Source: Nemertoderma westbladi (Eukaryota; Xenacoelomorpha; Nemertodermatida; Nemertodermatidae). From it: a stretch of DNA of 64,000 bases. Below the pieces are notes generated by a model, which was not told where the DNA came from, did no database searches, and saw only the letters and a list, made by a program, of their open reading frames with translations. Position numbers and translations under genes: made by a program. Location of the stretch: the NCBI GenBank assembly GCA_032718475.1, contig JAUCBJ010007920.1, forward strand, positions 1-64,000, in the 5' to 3' direction. Shown here piece by piece: positions 39,401 to 48,929 of this stretch (within the stretch, counting starts at the first letter, position 1; every line of letters starts with the position of its first letter).

Positions 39401-41076
39401 GGAGTAGAATATCGGATATCTGATATCTGATATGTAACCAATCATAAGTAGGCTACAGTAGGGATAGAAAAATCGGATATCTGATATGTAACCATAATTA
39501 CGCTTACAGTAGGAGTAGAATATCGGATATCTGATATCTGATATGTAACCAATCATAAGTAGGCTACAGTAGGAGTAGAAATATCGGATATCTGATATGT
39601 AACCAATCATAAGTAGGCTACAGTAGGGATAGAAAAATCGGATATCTGATATGTAACCATAATTAGGCTTACAGTAGGAGTAGAATATCGGATATCTGAT
39701 ATCTGATATGTAACCAATCATAAGTAGGCTACAGTAGGGATAGAAAAATCGGATATCTGATATGTAACCATAATTACGCTTACAGTAGGAGTAGAATATC
39801 GGATATCTGATATCTGATATGTAACCAATCATAAGTAGGCTACAGTAGGGATAGAAAAATCGGATATCTGATATGTAACCATAATTAGGCTTACAGTAGG
39901 AGTAGAATATCGGATATCTGATATCTGATATGTAACCAATCATAAGTAGGCTACAGTAGGGATAGAAAAATCGGATATCTGATATGTAACCATAATTACG
40001 CTTACAGTAGGAGTAGAATATCGGATATCTGATATCTGATATGTAACCAATCATAAGTAGGCTACAGTAGGGATAGAAAAATCGGATATCTGATATGTAA
40101 CCATAATTAGGCTTACAGTAGGAGTAGAATATCGGATATCTGATATCTGATATGTAACCAATCATAAGTAGGCTACAGTAGGGATAGAAAAATCGGATAT
40201 CTGATATGTAACCATAATTACGCTTACAGTAGGAGTAGAATATCGGATATCTGATATCTGATATGTAACCAATCATAAGTAGGCTACAGTAGGGATAGAA
40301 AAATCGGATATCTGATATGTAACCATAATTACGCTTACAGTAGGAGTAGAATATCGGATATCTGATATCTGATATGTAACCAATCATAAGTAGGCTACAG
40401 TAGGAGTAGAAATATCGGATATCTGTATGTAACCAATCATAAGTAGGCTACAGTAGGAGTAGAAATATCGGATATCTGATATGTAACCATAATTAGGCTT
40501 ACAGTAGGAGTAGAATATCGGATATCTGATATCTGATATGTAACCAATCATAAGTAGGCTACAGTAGGAGTAGAAATATCGGATATCTGATATGTAACCA
40601 ATCATAAGTAGGCTACAGTAGGGATAGAAAAATCGGATATCTGATATGTAACCATAATTGCTTACAGTAGGAGTAGAAATATCGGATATCTGATATCTGA
40701 TATGTAACCAATCATAAGTAGGCTACAGTAGGGATAGAAAAATCGGATATCTGATATCTGATATGTAACCAATCATAAGTAGGCTACAGTAGGAGTAGAA
40801 ATATCGGATATCTGATATGTAACCAATCATAAGTAGGCTACAGTAGGGATAGAAAAATCGGATATCTGATATGTAACCATAATTGCTTACAGTAGGAGTA
40901 GAAATATCGGATATCTGATATCTGATATGTAACCAATCATAAGTAGGCTACAGTAGGAGTATAAATATCGGATATCTGATATGTAACCAATCATAAGTAG
41001 GCTACAGTAGGGATAGAAAAATCGGATATCTGATATGTAACCATAATTGCTTACAGTAGGAGTAGAAATATCGGAT
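33490..41076. repeat. Tandem array D (about 54/111-bp units with 1.79-kb higher-order repeat)
   Basis: A 7.6-kb intronic array is built on GGATATCTGATATGTAACCA, ATCATAAGTAGGCTTACAGT, and AGGAGTAGAATATC, about 54 bp. Two subtypes, GGCTACAGTAGGGATAGAAAAATC and GGCTTACAGTAGGAGTAGAATATC, alternate to give a dimer of about 111 bp. Characteristic variant blocks (for example GATATCCGATATGTAACC, TGAAACGTAACC, GATATAGGATATC) recur at 1789-1790 bp spacing (34.14, 35.93 and 37.72 kb) and once more 808 bp later (38.53 kb). EcoRV sites (GATATC) are very frequent. Minus-strand frames are open for up to 439 codons because 111 is a multiple of three; they show only the repeat and are not genes. Confidence 0.97.
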
Positions 41077-41079
41077 ATA

Positions 41080-42410
41080 TGCTCCTCTTCTTAACAGATC
41101 TGATTGTTTCTACGATGATTGAACAAATTCTGTGCAAAACACTTGTCTACTAAGAATTTCACTCATAAGACAAGTCCACTCCAATTCCTTTAAACCCCTC
41201 CGAAAACATAAAAAAAATGTCAATAATTATCGGAATCAACTTCTGCACTGAGACACGCCGAAAAAAATTATTACACCAACCGTTTTCTATCCTCTTCCGC
41301 TAATATTAGAAAAACCTGGTCCGTAATTAACACTGCTCTCCATAAACCAAAAAGTTTGGGTTGTCCTATCAAATTGATTCTGAAATCTCTTCATTCAACT
41401 GAAATAATCTCAGATCCATCTGAAATTGCCAATGTTTTCAACAAACATTTTTCTACAATAGGCTCAACCTTGCAAGCAACCCTCCCGCAACGGAAGCACT
41501 CTCCCATTAGATACATCAACCACAAGAAACATAATTCTTATTCTCTTTTTGAAACCCCACCACTCGAAGTTCAGTGCAATATCCTGCATTTAAACCCAAA
41601 TTCTGCTACGAATGATTCCATTCCATTCAAACTCGTAATTATGGCAGCGGAACCTTTCTCTCACCATCTCACCTATCTTTTTAACCTTTGTATCTCGTAT
41701 TGCTTTTTTCCAGACTCCCTTAAAATCACAAAAGTTGTCCCACTTTTTAAGAAATAAAACCCATCTGAACCGAACACTTACTGCCCTATTTCTTTATTAC
41801 CAATCATTGTAAGCTTTTTGAAATAAACATAAACTATCAACTTCAAGCATACCTACAGTAGATAAATTATCTATCATTTCAACCTCTCAGTACAGCTTCA
41901 GACCCAAAACATCCACTTCCCAGGAATTGCTTTCAATTACTGAACCTATATTTTCCGCTCTCGATTCTCACCAATCCAGTTGCGCTGTATTCATGGACCT
42001 CCAAAAATCCTTTGACACTATAGACAACAAGACATTAATAGCCAAACCTGAATCATACGGTGCGAGAGGCCTCCCCCTTCAGCTCCTAACAAGTTTCCTT
42101 TCAAACAGATTTAAGTTCGTTTCTCTAGGCAACTCTAGATCTTACTCATCAACTGCTGTGTCCCTCAAGGTTCAGTCCCGCCACTCCTCTTCTTAATGTT
42201 TAACAACGATCTTCCTAATGTAACTAAGTAAGTACTCTGTTAGTAAGCACCTTATAAGTACTCTGTTTGCAGTTGACACAACTTTACTTTCCATGCATCT
42301 AAACCCATTCGCATTCTTTAATTTTACAAATAACGAACTATCTAAACTTTCCAATTGGCTGACTGACAACAAACTTCTACTAAATCTAAAAAAACTGAAT
42401 AATATACTAT
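41080..42410 (+). pseudogene. Degenerate LINE reverse transcriptase (CR1/Jockey-like)
   Basis: A plus-strand non-LTR RT relic starts right at the edge of array D. Landmarks in order are NIRKTWSVINTALHK (about 41310), EIANVFNKHFSTIG (41420-41465), FPDSLKITKVVPLFKK (41705-41755), PSEPNTYCPISLLP (41760-41800), QYSFRPKTSTSQELL (about 41890), VFMDLQKSFDTIDNK (41975-42030, motif A), a broken motif B zone (42170-42215), and LFAVDTTLLS in place of FADDT (about 42265). Three or more stops or frameshifts separate them. It differs in family from the RTE copies. The element is dead and its 3' end is not visible. Confidence 0.8.
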
Positions 42411-42420
42411 AAAGCTGGTA

Positions 42421-42867
42421 TTAAGACATCTTGCAACACTTGCTCTAATGGTGCGTAAGGATCTATGTTACCTTTCAGAGCCTTAGTTGTTATTAGACAG
42501 AGCTATTACTCTCTGGAGGAAAGTCCATTGGAACTGAATTGAGCTGGTTAATGCAGAGAGAAAGCTGCCTGGGGATGATTTATTGAAATATTATAATCAC
42601 ACCGTGTAGTATTACATCGTACTATTCGTAAAATTATTTAACTATATGATATTGTTGTGTTTTTTATTTTTACAAAACACGCTTTATTTTACTCCAATAA
42701 ATCTAATTTTTTCTTAAATAAATTGCGTTAATTTAGTTTAAGAAATAAATAAAAATACAATAGCCTACAACAGTTATGTATATTAAACTTACTCCGGATA
42801 TTCCTACTTGAGTAAAGCATCTAAACGTATAGAAACGTTGTAATACAAACCAATTATTATTACTAAC
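42421..42867. other. Intron sequence between LINE relic and TSP1 exon 4
   Basis: AT-rich sequence. I see no exon, RNA gene or clear repeat in it. Confidence 0.5.
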
Positions 42868-43035
42868 CTGGGAGACATTCTGCGAGATTGCAAACTTCTT
42901 GCATCGGATCAGTAAACGTTGCAACACATTCTGTACCGACGGGTATCAGGGTATTTTCTCTATATAGTTCTATAGTTCCACCTTCGCATGATTCACTACA
43001 ACCACCATCGTTTTCCCAGTTATCATATTGACATT
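42868..43035 (-). CDS. TSP1 exon 4 of the EGF/TSP1 gene
   Basis: This 168-bp exon has acceptor ACTAG|AA and donor CCAG|GTTAGT, phase 1-1, and 56 residues. It is a TSP1-like module with six cysteines (residues 2, 13, 17, 37, 49 and 54). It starts CQYDNWENDGGCSESCEGG; only one tryptophan remains of the usual ladder, and the CS..C.GG core is clear. The C-terminal EVCNLAEC matches the family's closing C-N-x-x-x-C. The intron to exon 3 is the shortest of the gene, 295 bp. Confidence 0.92.
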
Positions 43036-43330
43036 CTAGTAAATACATACCAATTAATCACAACCGTTTGGGGTGGGGTAGCGTTACTTAGACACAGTCA
43101 AGTGTTGAAATAATAGTTATTGGTAACAATTTTATTTATTATTTCAAATTTTTTTTTATATTTATCAACAAATTTAATACTAATAATAATATTCTGTCCG
43201 ACCAATACTTTGTTCAAAAGACAAAATTAACTTATACAAATTTTTTAGAAAAGTATTTAAAAAAGTGAAAAAGTGCAGAGTAGTAATTTGAAAAAAATTA
43301 TGACTAAATTATAGCGTTAAGTTGTCTCAC

Positions 43331-43498
43331 CACATTGATGAGTATTGCATGATACTGTTTTCTGTAACGCTATCAGATGACAAGGTATCCCACCATTGAG
43401 TTGTGAACCCACTACATCTCTCTCCTTTGTCATTATTCCTCCGCCACAAGGTAATGAACACTCCGTAACTGCACGCCATTCCGACGTCTTGCAGTCAA
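43331..43498 (-). CDS. TSP1 exon 3 of the EGF/TSP1 gene
   Basis: This 168-bp exon has acceptor TTTTAG|TT and donor TGTG|GTGAGA, phase 1-1, and 56 residues. The motifs SEWRAVTECSLPCGGG, LNGGIPC and SCNTHQC are textbook TSP1 landmarks (CS..CGGG core, G-x-PC, C-N-x-x-x-C). Six cysteines are present. The tryptophan ladder is reduced to one W. It lies directly upstream of the pair partner exon 4. Confidence 0.94.
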
Positions 43499-43875
43499 CT
43501 AAAAGTTTAAATACACAATATATATATTATATCATAGATAAGATAAATTTATATATTATTCAAAAACAATAACAAATACACCAAACCATCTATATACTGT
43601 AGGTATTGTACAACTTAACATATAGATTTACCCCTCCTAAAGCTTTGTAGCTTATTTCCAAGGGGGCCTTGGGATTAAAAGAATCAATAGAAAATAATAA
43701 ATTCCTTTAAAAATACATCGATCTTCCTAAAATAATGTTTAAACATACCCAAAAATGGTATGACTATTTACTATGTTATAATTATCTTAATAAACATATT
43801 TTTCTTAGAAATATCATGTCCCGCTTTAGAGTATCTAACTATAGGATGTCATTCAACTATAAGTGAAATCGCATA

Positions 43876-45646
43876 CCGTCAAATGGGGTTACTTGGATTT
43901 TGGGGGTAACTTGGATATACAGCACCCTCGCACATTGGTTGTCGAATTTCTAACCAATCATAGACCAGTTTCTCCCAGGGAGTGTTTCATTAATTTCCTT
44001 ATGTTTCTAGGTGACTGTAGAAGATATATAGGCAGAGGGAAATTCAAATTGGCTGATATACAAAAGTCTGAATGTGCACCTCAACATCCAAATACGGGGC
44101 TTGACAAAATATTAATTATCTGGCCTAGCAAGTCCGCTGGGCTACCTTTTATGGTTTCTTTTCAAATTGTGAATATCTTATTAGCTTTTAATGTGTTCCT
44201 TAATTGAATTCAATAATATTAAAAAAAAATAAGTGGGGTCTTACTTTTCGAAAAAAAATTAGTGAATTTTATTGAAATTTTTTTCACATTACAATGGTAC
44301 TGGTAGTATCCTGCTAGTTTGGGGTTCTTATTTCCGGGACAAGTCCATAAGGATGGTTACTTATATTATGCTTGCTTATTTACAATTATACAGTAGGTAC
44401 CGGTACCACCTGGCTGGCTTGGATTTTGGTTTAGTCACTCGGATATAATACCGGTATTTACATACTGTAGTACAAATGTAGTCATTACATATCTGTATAG
44501 TCAGCTAACTCTAACTGGTACCAGTACAATTACCTATATATTCCTAGCCTATACCAATACTTTAACAGTTGACAACTTCCATGATAGGTAAATACAACCG
44601 CAAGCCTGGGTCAAGGCCCTATAAAACTAATTGGAGCGATACAGCTTTAGACTTAGCTCTGCGTTCTGTGAGAATGGGAAAAACGATTTATAAAGCGCAT
44701 AAAGAGTTTGGTATCCCATTTGGAACTCTACATCGTGCCGTGAAACGGGGTTCGAAATCAGAAACAAATCCAGGAAGACCATTTGTTCTTACAGAAATCG
44801 AGGAAGATTGTTTCCTAAAAACTATAAACCATCTAACTGATTGGAAATTTCCTCTAACGGCATTTGATGTTAAGCTTCTAGTGAAAGATTACCTGGACAA
44901 AGCTGGTCGAGTGACGCGATTTAAAAACGAACGTTGTCGGTAAAGTTATTAATGTCGATAATGACCAGTTTAAAGTTGAAGTGGAGTATACCGAGCGGAT
45001 TAAATCGAGCATTAAACTGACTAGCACTGTAAGCATTGTACTGACGGATCCACCAAGATTTGGGGTGCATGGGTATGATATGATTAGGAGAAAACTGTCT
45101 ATGCCAGTGCATTACGGGGGCACTGCTCGGGCTAAGAATAGGCCTACTTTTAGATTCAATCTGACAACATTCGGCGATGAATCTCTCCCTGAATAAAACT
45201 GTAATTGATGGATGTTACAGTAGATAACAGAGTGTGACACCAGTAAACTGTACTGTAATGGTACAGTCTGCGTTAATGGTTAATTGTTAATATTGATAGA
45301 ATATTAATATTATGCATGTATTAATATTAATAAAATTAAACGATTAAATTTTTCAAAACAACAATCTAACTGTAGCCTAGTAGCAATATCAAGAATATAT
45401 AATTCGCATAAATGGAGTCTAACATGGATAAAATCCAAGTTAGCCGAATTGAGGGTAACTTGGATAGGTTCATTTGGCAGATAATTTCTGCAATTCTATT
45501 TAATACTGAGCCTTGGAAAGACATTATTCTGAAAGCCGAGATTCTATTTGGTATATATTTGAAATTTTGAGTTTGTCCATCCTTTCTAAGAGCCCTAAAA
45601 TGTACGTAATATACTCAAATCCTATCCAAGTAACCCTGTTTGACGG
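43876..45646 (+). mobile_element. pogo/Tigger-like DNA transposon, internally deleted
   Basis: A 1771-bp element is flanked by TA (43874-43875 and 45647-45648). It has imperfect terminal inverted repeats of about 23 bp that begin CCGTCAAA and contain GGGTTACTTGGAT (two mismatches). Further GGTAACTTGGAT words lie just inside both ends (43907 and 45450 areas), likely binding sites. TA target duplication and the encoded helix-turn-helix protein fit the pogo/Tigger branch of Tc1-mariner. The interior lacks a catalytic domain, so the copy is non-autonomous. It lies in the intron between TSP1 exons 2 and 3, in the opposite orientation to the gene. Confidence 0.85.
44569..45196 (+). pseudogene. pogo-like transposase remnant, DDE domain missing
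   Basis: The first open frame (44569-44943, 124 codons) has a psq-type helix-turn-helix (residues about 15-60, with GKTIYKAHKEFGIPFGTLHR) that would bind the TIRs. It is followed by GRPFVLTEIEEDCFL and LVKDYLDKAGR, the second DNA-binding part of Tigger/jerky-type transposases. After the stop, the next frame (to 45196) reads VINVDNDQFKVEV and later MPVHYGGTARAKNRPTF with FRFNLTTFG. That resembles the C-terminal tail of these transposases. The roughly 200-residue DDE catalytic core between them is absent, so an internal deletion joined head and tail out of frame. A repressor-like HTH peptide is conceivable from the first frame. Confidence 0.7.
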
Positions 45647-46090
45647 TATGTAATTAGAACACGTTCGTGGGGCCTTCGCGCAGCACGATACTGCATACGT
45701 ACCAAGTTTTCTTTAATTTCAGCAATAATTGGTAAAAAGTTTGAAACTAACGTAAACTAAAAATTTAAACGAGAATTAACTTCCGATTCACCCACGCAAT
45801 AATAAGAATGCCTCCCCCGTTATTTGTGGAACATAATTTTTAAAGACTAATAAATAGAATAATGAGCAACGATAATTTAACATTAATTGGTATATATTTA
45901 TTATAGGAAGGGATCTAGGGGTCTTAACCTCGAATGATAAGTTTATTTTACCGAAAATGACTTATCTTTTATTGGCGCAATTGTAGGACTAATCCCATCA
46001 CATGATCAATATCAATAATCCTATCCTATCAATAATCAAAAATCAGGGGCTAATAAAATGGCAGCTGGCTTTGAAATTAATACTCCATAT

Positions 46091-46158
46091 CTCAAGAACC
46101 TGTGGCCTAGTGGTTGTTGTCTCGGCTTCTACCTCGAGGTCCCAGGTTCGAATCCGAC
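46091..46158 (+). ncRNA. tRNA-derived SINE-like head (pol III promoter)
   Basis: TGGCCTAGTGG (46103-46113) matches an RNA polymerase III A box. GGTTCGAATCC (46145-46155) is a perfect B box, about 32 bp downstream, as in tRNA genes. No complete cloverleaf or acceptor stem is seen, so this is a tRNA-derived retroposon head rather than a working tRNA. It runs directly into the hammerhead motif, so a pol III transcript would include the ribozyme. Confidence 0.7.
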
Positions 46159-46201
46159 ACCACGCTGATGAAACCCAGTAAGGTCGAAACGCGTACGTGG
46201 T
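46159..46201 (+). ncRNA. Minimal type I hammerhead ribozyme motif
   Basis: All core elements are in order. Stem I 5' strand ACCACG (46159-46164) is followed by CUGAUGA (46165-46171). Stem II is AACC/GGUC (46172-46175 and 46182-46185) with loop CAGUAA, then GAAA (46186-46189). Stem III is very short: A-U and C-G around a GC loop (46189-46194). The GUA cleavage triplet ends at 46195, and the stem I 3' strand CGUGGU (46196-46201) pairs perfectly with the first strand. Tiny stem III is the hallmark of the type I hammerheads found in Penelope-like elements and retrozymes. The first stem II pair is A-C instead of G-C, which should weaken this copy. Predicted cleavage is after A46195. Confidence 0.8.
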
Positions 46202-46526
46202 TTGGAGAGATATGAGATATTAATTTCAAGAAAAAATTACGCGATTCCTAAATTTGTACACTACCCGGTTAAAAAGTACGCATGTGATGGGATTAGTCCT
46301 ACAATTGCGCCAATAAAAGATAAGTTATTTTCGGTAAAATAAACTTATCATTCGAGGTTAAGACCCCTAGATCCCTTCCTATAATAAATGTATAATAACA
46401 AACACCTCGATTAATACAGCTTGCCAACACATTGTTACTATCAATAAACATTAATTGGTGGTATTTTCTAAAAAAATAACTAAAAGTATAATAAATTGTA
46501 TAAGTTAAATTAATTTGGTATTATAC

Positions 46527-46682
46527 CTGGACATGCTTCTTCATTACAGGCTTGAGTAATCCATGTCTTTGAGCAGTTGTAAGTTCCCAGGTTATTTTGG
46601 AGAGTTCTTGTGTAATTAACTACTCCCCCTCCGCATTCTAGACTGCATTCCCCAACCGGTTCAAAATCCCCGTAAATACAAC
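46527..46682 (-). CDS. TSP1 exon 2 of the EGF/TSP1 gene
   Basis: This 156-bp exon has acceptor TTCAAG|GT and donor CCAG|GTATAA, phase 1-1, and 52 residues. It starts CIYGDFEPVGECSLECGGG and ends ACNEEACP, with six cysteines. The tryptophan ladder is absent: aromatic Y and F replace W. A conserved VNYTRT stretch follows the core; NYT is an N-glycosylation sequon. It is closely similar in layout to exon 1, which suggests tandem exon duplication. Confidence 0.92.
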
Positions 46683-46859
46683 CTTGAATTATAAAGTCGC
46701 AATTATTTCTAAGAAGTAATAAATTCGTATTATTGATAATTAAACAAACTTGTGCGCAAATTAGCTGAACGAACGCAGTGAATGATTGCTATAATAATAT
46801 AAGATATTATGATAAGAATTAATTTACAATAACTATAAGCGAGATTAATAAAGGTTCGA

Positions 46860-47060
46860 GAGAATATTGCCAATATTGGCACTATTGGAATTAGAGTTCC
46901 TTTTTGGAGTACCCGTACTCCTTGCAGACACTAAAGTTGCAATTTACTTTTTTCGTTGGGAAAAAATTAAAATTAATGCGAACCTATGGCTTAATTTGTT
47001 TCCCAAGGGAAAAAGTAGTCCTTTTCTTCGGATTTTGAGGTACAGTATATGCGAGTGAAA
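46860..47060. repeat. Dispersed repeat, copy 1
   Basis: CAATATTGG, GAGTTCC, TTTTGGAGT, CAGACACTAAA, TTGCAAT, GGGAAAAA and a TTTTTCC/GATTTT segment occur in the same order as at 53700-54030. This points to an old interspersed element with no coding signal. Confidence 0.45.
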
Positions 47061-47846
47061 AAGTCACAATTTAATTCACAATTTAAGAATAAAAACTTTT
47101 GTGAAACATTTGTATTTCAAAATGGTATAATATTGTTGGGGGTGGAATTTCTCATAATTTTCGAAACAAATACCAAATTCCTTTGGAAAATACGGACATA
47201 AAAGTAAAAAAGGACATAAAATATCACTAATATTCAAATGTGCCTTGGACTATTCGAAATGTTGTAAAATGTTTACAACAAAATTTTTATTTTGTTCTCT
47301 TTTTACCCCTTATTTGGTTGGCTCCCTTAGAATGCATCGATTTGCACCAATTTTTTTGCCACAGGATTATCAATATTTGGGTCAAAATTATTGATTATGA
47401 TTACTCCATGTTTATCAACAAATGCCAACTTTCTTTTTAAAATAAATAGTTAAATAATTATTTAATTAATCAAGTAAATTAATTAATAATATAATAAACT
47501 AAAATAATATTTAAAACTAAAAAAACAACAGATTTAGGGTTTTACGTAAAAGTAGCTTATTATCTTATTATTAGGGATGCCAGCCGTACTGCACTACCAT
47601 CTCTGAAGAGTCTGAGTTTATAAACGTAAATCAAGTTTGTAAATTAAAAACATTATTGGAAGATATGATTGGATATAATTTATTGTCCGCACATTTTAGG
47701 ATAAAGAAGGGTATATTTTAAAGAATTTATATTTCTTAAAAAGTATGCTTTAACTATTATTTGTATTCATATATGAATTTATTTATTATTATTACTATTA
47801 TTAGATTTTTTTTTACTATAAATTATGAATATTTCATTAAATAAAT
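47061..47846. other. AT-rich intron sequence
   Basis: AT-rich sequence between TSP1 exons 1 and 2. Short open frames here lack any recognisable domain, codon signal or splice support. Confidence 0.5.
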
Positions 47847-47848
47847 AC

Positions 47849-48007
47849 CTGGACAATCCTCTGGGTTACAAATCTCTGTCTTTGATGTGTCGGTACATTG
47901 CGATACGTCGGCGTTGTTTATGTCTGCCGTCCGAACGTAACTCTGCAATCCATCCTCACAGTCTGCACTGCATACACCAACTGGTACGTACATTCCGTAT
48001 GTACACT
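47849..48007 (-). CDS. TSP1 exon 1 of the EGF/TSP1 gene
   Basis: This 159-bp exon has acceptor TGTGCAG|AG and donor CCAG|GTATTT, phase 1-1, and 53 residues. Six cysteines are spaced as in TSP1 modules: CTYGMYVPVGVCSADCEDG at the front and EICNPEDC at the end. Tryptophans are missing and the CSADCEDG core is slightly divergent, so it was assigned by cysteine spacing and by similarity to exon 2. It follows the EGF exon after a 3.8-kb intron that contains an RTE copy. Confidence 0.9.
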
Positions 48008-48059
48008 CTGCACAAGCAATACGTATTTAATATAGAGTTAGTTTTACTGTAATTATTAG

Positions 48060-48850
48060 AAGGCGAAATGTCTGAAAGTGAAATCCTTAACTTACTCCGT
48101 TATTTTTGATCCGTTCAAAGTGATAGAACACATCACTTGTATTGCCTTTGTGGGGTCGATAATCTACAGTTCTCCGTTTTGCCACTAGAGGGCAAAATGT
48201 ATGAAAGTGAACGTGATTATGGGGGCCTATATTGCAGTGTTGGGAGACCTCAAGTGCCAAAATAACCAACAGTTTTAGCTAGCTTTCAGCCACACCCACA
48301 GGGCTTCTTTAGGCTAGTAAGAATAATACGAATTTACCGAAAAACTGCACGCACGCATAATTTTTCGATAAATTCGTATTACTCTTACTATAGCCTGAAG
48401 AAGCCCTGTGGGTGAGAGCTTGCTAAAACCTGTTGTTTATTTTGTCACTTGATTAATAATCATGATTAGACGAGAGCGCGTCAGTATTTATACACTGAAA
48501 GTGATATCCTTCCGATGTCCTAGACCATATGCTGCGACTTTTTGAGGAAGGGAATCGGACTGCAGTGCTAGAGTTAGCCGCTATAGGGTGAAATGTCTGA
48601 AAGGGAAAACCTTCAAAGTTTCGTTATTTGCTATCCGTACAAGCTGAAACCTGGCAGATACTGTATACATACTGGACCGTCAACCATCTTTGTTGAGACA
48701 GTAATCCCTCGGCAGTTCTTCAGTCTACCGCTAGTAGGAAAAAAATGCAAACATTTTAGAATGTCTGAAATGAAACCACTTCGTTCCCTAGCAACCCTCC
48801 CAGCAGCCACTTCGTTGTTTATAGTTCTTTCTTCCTGATTGATACCTGGC
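48060..48850. repeat. Region with dispersed AAATGTCTGAAAG motifs
   Basis: The words GGCGAAATGTCTGAAAGTG (48063), GGTGAAATGTCTGAAAGGG (48586) and AGAATGTCTGAAATGAA (48759) each precede CCTT/CACTT and GTT-rich text. CAAAATGTATGAAAGTGAA occurs at 48191. This looks like decayed copies of one short repeat arranged around the hairpin at 48251-48451. No gene is seen. Confidence 0.4.
48251..48451. mobile_element. Hairpin MITE, about 200 bp
   Basis: Two arms of about 90 bp, starting CAAGTGCCAAAATAACCAAC (left) and mirrored by TTATTTTGTCACTTG (right), are inverted and largely identical. They include the block CCCACAGGGCTTCTT and its complement. Only about 20 bp (GCACGCACGCATAA) separates them. It has no coding capacity. 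Transcribed in either direction it would fold into one long hairpin. Confidence 0.75.
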
Positions 48851-48929
48851 ACATAATATGTAAATAATTAAATATATTAATATTAAAAAAATAATATTAA
48901 TATATTAATATTTTTTATTTAATGTTATA

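Larger units (their letters stand above)
45892..46446. mobile_element. Composite foldback with tRNA-like/hammerhead core
   Basis: A 13-bp direct repeat AACATTAATTGGT (45879-45891 and 46447-46459) flanks this segment. Inside, two arms of 109 bp (45896-46004 and 46281-46389) are inverted with only one mismatch. Between them a second, imperfect inverted repeat (about 46063-46087 and 46206-46231, with TTGAAATTAATA) encloses a tRNA-like promoter and a hammerhead ribozyme. No protein is encoded. It lies in the 3.0-kb intron between TSP1 exons 2 and 3, 230 bp from the pogo-like element. The long direct repeat suggests reverse-transcription-based insertion, while the arms look like a MITE, so nested insertion is also possible. 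Confidence 0.65.

Noticed and set aside
33873-40605. Long minus-strand frames (up to 439 codons) in array D
   Set aside because: They only translate the 111-bp repeat. Frames are broken wherever a unit loses a base, and no domain is recognisable.
43863-44207. 114-codon frame at the left end of the pogo-like element
   Set aside because: It starts outside the TIR and reads through terminal repeats; no domain is seen.
46091-46158. A functional tRNA gene
   Set aside because: A and B boxes are present but no acceptor stem or complete cloverleaf could be drawn. The 3' side runs into the ribozyme.
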